From NCBI GenBank assembly GCA_040255925.1, contig JBDZVX010000117.1, positions 1 to 7,203 on the forward strand: DNA of 7,203 nt, read 5' to 3'. The position numbers and the translations under genes are program-made. The notes under the pieces were generated by a model. The model was not told the DNA's origin. It was given only the letters and a program-made list of their open reading frames with translations, and ran no database searches. The DNA is from Nitrolancea sp040255925. GTDB lineage: Bacteria; Chloroflexota; Chloroflexia; Thermomicrobiales; Thermomicrobiaceae. Positions 5,874-7,203 of this stretch are shown here, piece by piece; the stretch's first letter is position 1; every line of letters starts with the position of its first letter.

Positions 5874-6387
5874 CGCGGAGCCGAATATCCGGTGTGTTGC
5901 CGATCCCATGGCCCGGGTCGTATCTCCATCAGCCGTAGCCGTTCTGGGATGGATCAGCATTAGGAGACCGCCGGTTCTGGATGGATGCCGTGGGGCTCGA
6001 GGTAGATCGAGCATGGTAAACAAGGGGATGGCGGCAGCGATGATAGCGAGCGGCGGGTTGATCACCTCAAACGTCACGGCCATGCTGATTCCGTCGTGAT
6101 TGTCGAGAGTGCGCGGCCAATCGACCGTAGACTGGCCCGCACGGCTGACGAGTTCCTGATCGTTGGTGCTACCGGTGCTCAATTGCATGTCTCCTCGGAT
6201 GATGGGCGGACCTGGTTTCGCTCTGGTACAGATGGGATGGGTCCCCCCCGGTCAACGTACTTGCATCGCGCATGCCCGTGCGGGCCCGTCCATCGCCCGG
6301 GAGCGCCGGGACGCTGGCATAGTGGTTGCAGTTCGCTGCGCGGCACTGGATCAAACGCGTGATGATGCCTGCGGGAGGTGTGATCCG
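5874..6387. other. 514-bp intergenic region with only weak coding hints
   Basis: No complete gene is supported. Two hints are recorded as findings: an Asp-box-like octapeptide on the + strand at 6192-6215, and on the - strand a short hydrophobic peptide starting near 6083 (upstream in-frame ATG at 6188 preceded by GAGGAGAC), whose frame runs on as an antisense shadow of the PAP2 gene. GCCCG-TG-CGGGC (6274-6285) is a perfect 5-bp inverted repeat 30 bp before the sigma-54-like element at 6315-6330. No terminator with a T-tract is visible after the PAP2 gene. Confidence 0.5.
6315..6330 (+). promoter_or_regulatory. Sigma-54-like -24/-12 promoter element
   Basis: TGGCATAGTGGTTGCA has GG (6316-6317) and GC (6328-6329) exactly 12 bp apart and the same defined bases, TGGCATA-N4-TTGCA, as the element at 4450-4465. 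It lies 57 bp upstream of the ATG of the sunset-like gene, a natural promoter distance: transcription would start about 11 bp beyond the GC, leaving a leader of about 45 nt that contains the ribosome binding site. Confidence 0.55.
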
Positions 6388-6786
6388 ATGAGTGAGACGC
6401 CAGAAAGCGCCGGGCAGCCGGTGGAAGCGGCTCCTACCGCTGAGCGGGTTGAGCACTGGATGAGCCAGACGGGGGAACGATTGGGCCGTGCCGTGGGTGG
6501 TATTGGACAACGGGTCCGTGGGTTCACGAGCCGGGCCCGCGAACAGGCCGAAAAGGCCACGCCGGCCCCAAATCTGGCCGGAAGCAGCCAAGGGAGTGCC
6601 GAGCCGGAGACTGAGACAGCATGCCCGGCGGGCTTTCCGGTGAAGGGCAATGTCCGGCCGAATGGTGACAAGCTCTACCATGTCCCCGGGCAGGCGTCCT
6701 ACGGTCGAACACACCCGGAACGCTGCTTTGCCACTGAGGCCGATGCCCGGAATGCCGGATACCGCCCAGCCTGGCCGGGTGTCTAA
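6388..6786 (+). CDS. Sunset-domain-like small protein, 132 residues
   Basis: GGGAGGTG (6373-6380) lies 7 nt before ATG 6388, which fixes the start over earlier in-frame candidates. The protein has three parts. Residues 1-20 are an acidic, Pro/Ala-rich lead. Residues 21-56 (VEHWMSQTGERLGRAVGGIG, then QRVRGFTSRAREQAEKA) look like an amphipathic helix able to lie on a membrane. Residues 57-78 are a flexible Ser/Pro/Glu linker. Residues 79-132 form a compact module: Cys79-PAGFPVKGN, DKLYHVPGQASYGRTHPERC with Cys113, then FATEADARNAGYRPAWPG. This pattern (CPxxxPVKGN, YHxPG, YxxTxPExCFxTExDAxxAGYRxA) is what I know as the sunset domain, a short module also seen at the ends of some actinobacterial and Chloroflexota secreted or nuclease-type proteins; its function is poorly defined. 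There is no signal peptide. It appears to be a single-gene unit with a sigma-54-like element upstream. Confidence 0.8.
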   Translation: MSETPESAGQPVEAAPTAERVEHWMSQTGERLGRAVGGIGQRVRGFTSRAREQAEKATPAPNLAGSSQGSAEPETETACPAGFPVKGNVRPNGDKLYHVPGQASYGRTHPERCFATEADARNAGYRPAWPGV

Positions 6787-6891
6787 CCCCTTTTGATCGG
6801 GTACGACCGTCGGAGTTGGCGTGGCTTCGTGAGACGGTGTGAAGGGCCTGACCTTACCACCATCCCGCGCAAAACCATGATGCGCACCCAC

Positions 6892-6921
6892 GAGCCGCGA
6901 TACGTAACTCGTCCGCGGCTC
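6892..6921. repeat. 8-bp perfect inverted repeat, GC-rich hairpin
   Basis: GAGCCGCG (6892-6899) and CGCGGCTC (6914-6921) pair perfectly over a 14-nt loop that itself contains TACGTA. It lies 105 bp after the sunset-like gene. The stem is strong, but no T-tract follows, so it could be a non-canonical terminator, an RNA structure or a protein-binding site. Confidence 0.5.
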
Positions 6922-7040
6922 CGTTCAGCATGACAGGCGGCACCGTGACCCGGATACGGTCGATCACCCAAGAGCTATGACAGGGGGAGGCCACTTGATT
7001 CGCGGTGTTCGCGGCGGTTGGTAAGTTTCCCCAGCGGGAT

Positions 7041-7059
7041 GATTAGCCTAAGACTAATC
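7041..7059. promoter_or_regulatory. AT-rich inverted repeat, operator-like
   Basis: GATTAG (7041-7046) and CTAATC (7054-7059) form a perfect 6-bp inverted repeat with a 7-nt centre. It is AT-rich against a very GC-rich background and lies 113 bp upstream of the next start codon. The size and spacing suit a dimeric helix-turn-helix regulator overlapping a promoter. No T-tract follows, so a terminator is less likely. Confidence 0.35.
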
Positions 7060-7172
7060 TGTAACATGCCTGGCAGTGCTTTGTCAGGAAGTCGTAGGGT
7101 CGGGTCCGTAGGATATCGGTAGGGATTTCGGAGCTCGGCGAGCACGACGGAGGTGGGAAAGGAGCCGGTCCC

Positions 7173-7203
7173 ATGGCGAAGGATGACCTGGAAGCCGAGG
7201 AAC
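7173..7203 (+). CDS. Start of an unidentified gene (3' partial)
   Basis: ATG 7173 is preceded by AAAGGAG (7158-7164) with 8 nt spacing, a strong ribosome binding site. Only ten codons are present, reading MAKDDLEAEE, a charged cytoplasmic-type N-terminus. The opening MAKDD recalls some translation initiation factor IF-1 starts, but the next residues do not follow that family, so no product is proposed. Confidence 0.55.
   Translation, partial: MAKDDLEAEE

Larger units (their letters stand above)
6787..7172. other. 386-bp intergenic region with two inverted repeats
   Basis: No convincing gene lies here; a 62-codon minus-strand frame (6783-6971) is Arg-rich and without motifs. The stretch holds the two inverted repeats listed separately and a minor GCGCA/TGCGC repeat (6867-6885). 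It must contain the promoter of the gene starting at 7173. TAATCT (7055-7060) and TAGGAT (7109-7114) resemble -10 boxes, but neither has a well-spaced -35. Confidence 0.5.

Noticed and set aside
6169..6891. 240-codon minus-strand frame over the sunset-like gene
   Set aside because: Antisense shadow: the + strand gene has a strong ribosome binding site and a recognisable C-terminal module, while the minus translation has neither.

Overview
The window is high-GC bacterial DNA with short transcription units, strong GGAGG-type ribosome binding sites and several small genes. The gene set (a PspA/IM30 gene after a Gly-tailed probable TPM-family gene, a lipoprotein with a long Ser/Pro linker, a GGTER-type GT4 glycosyltransferase, a PAP2 phosphatase and a small sunset-type protein) fits a Chloroflexota (Thermomicrobia-like) or, less likely, actinobacterial chromosome. 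This is judged from gene style only. I see no phage, transposon, CRISPR, rRNA or tRNA signal.

Layout, left to right. (1) 1-1592 (+): the 3' part of a coiled-coil, Gly-tailed protein, then pspA; a probable envelope-stress operon. (2) 1593-2061: 469 bp with no convincing gene but several small hairpins. (3) 2062-2903 (+): an NTF2-like lipoprotein and a 59-residue protein with two CxxC pairs. (4) 2950-4068 (-): a complete GT4 glycosyltransferase, convergent with unit 3. (5) 4069-4607: a long divergent intergenic region with a sigma-54-like -24/-12 element on the + strand, a weaker one on the - strand, and a 12-bp perfect palindrome. (6) 4608-4856 (+): an 82-residue orphan protein, followed by an intrinsic terminator at 4934-4960. 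(7) 4971-5873 (+): a PAP2 membrane phosphatase that starts 10 bp after that terminator and has no visible Shine-Dalgarno. (8) 5874-6387: mostly non-coding, with two weak coding hints and a second sigma-54-like element. (9) 6388-6786 (+): a 132-residue protein with a C-terminal sunset-like module. (10) 6787-7172: non-coding, with two clear inverted repeats. (11) From 7173 (+): the first ten codons of another gene.

Most of the interpretable genes concern the cell envelope: PspA membrane maintenance, a lipoprotein, a sugar transferase and a lipid-phosphate phosphatase. The most notable non-coding signal is a repeated element, TGGCATA-N4-TTGCA, found upstream of two unrelated small genes. It matches the sigma-54 promoter consensus at 10 of its 12 defined positions, with exact GG/GC spacing. 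No complete new defence or mobile system is visible. The novelty lies in this possible regulon and in the uncharacterised small proteins.
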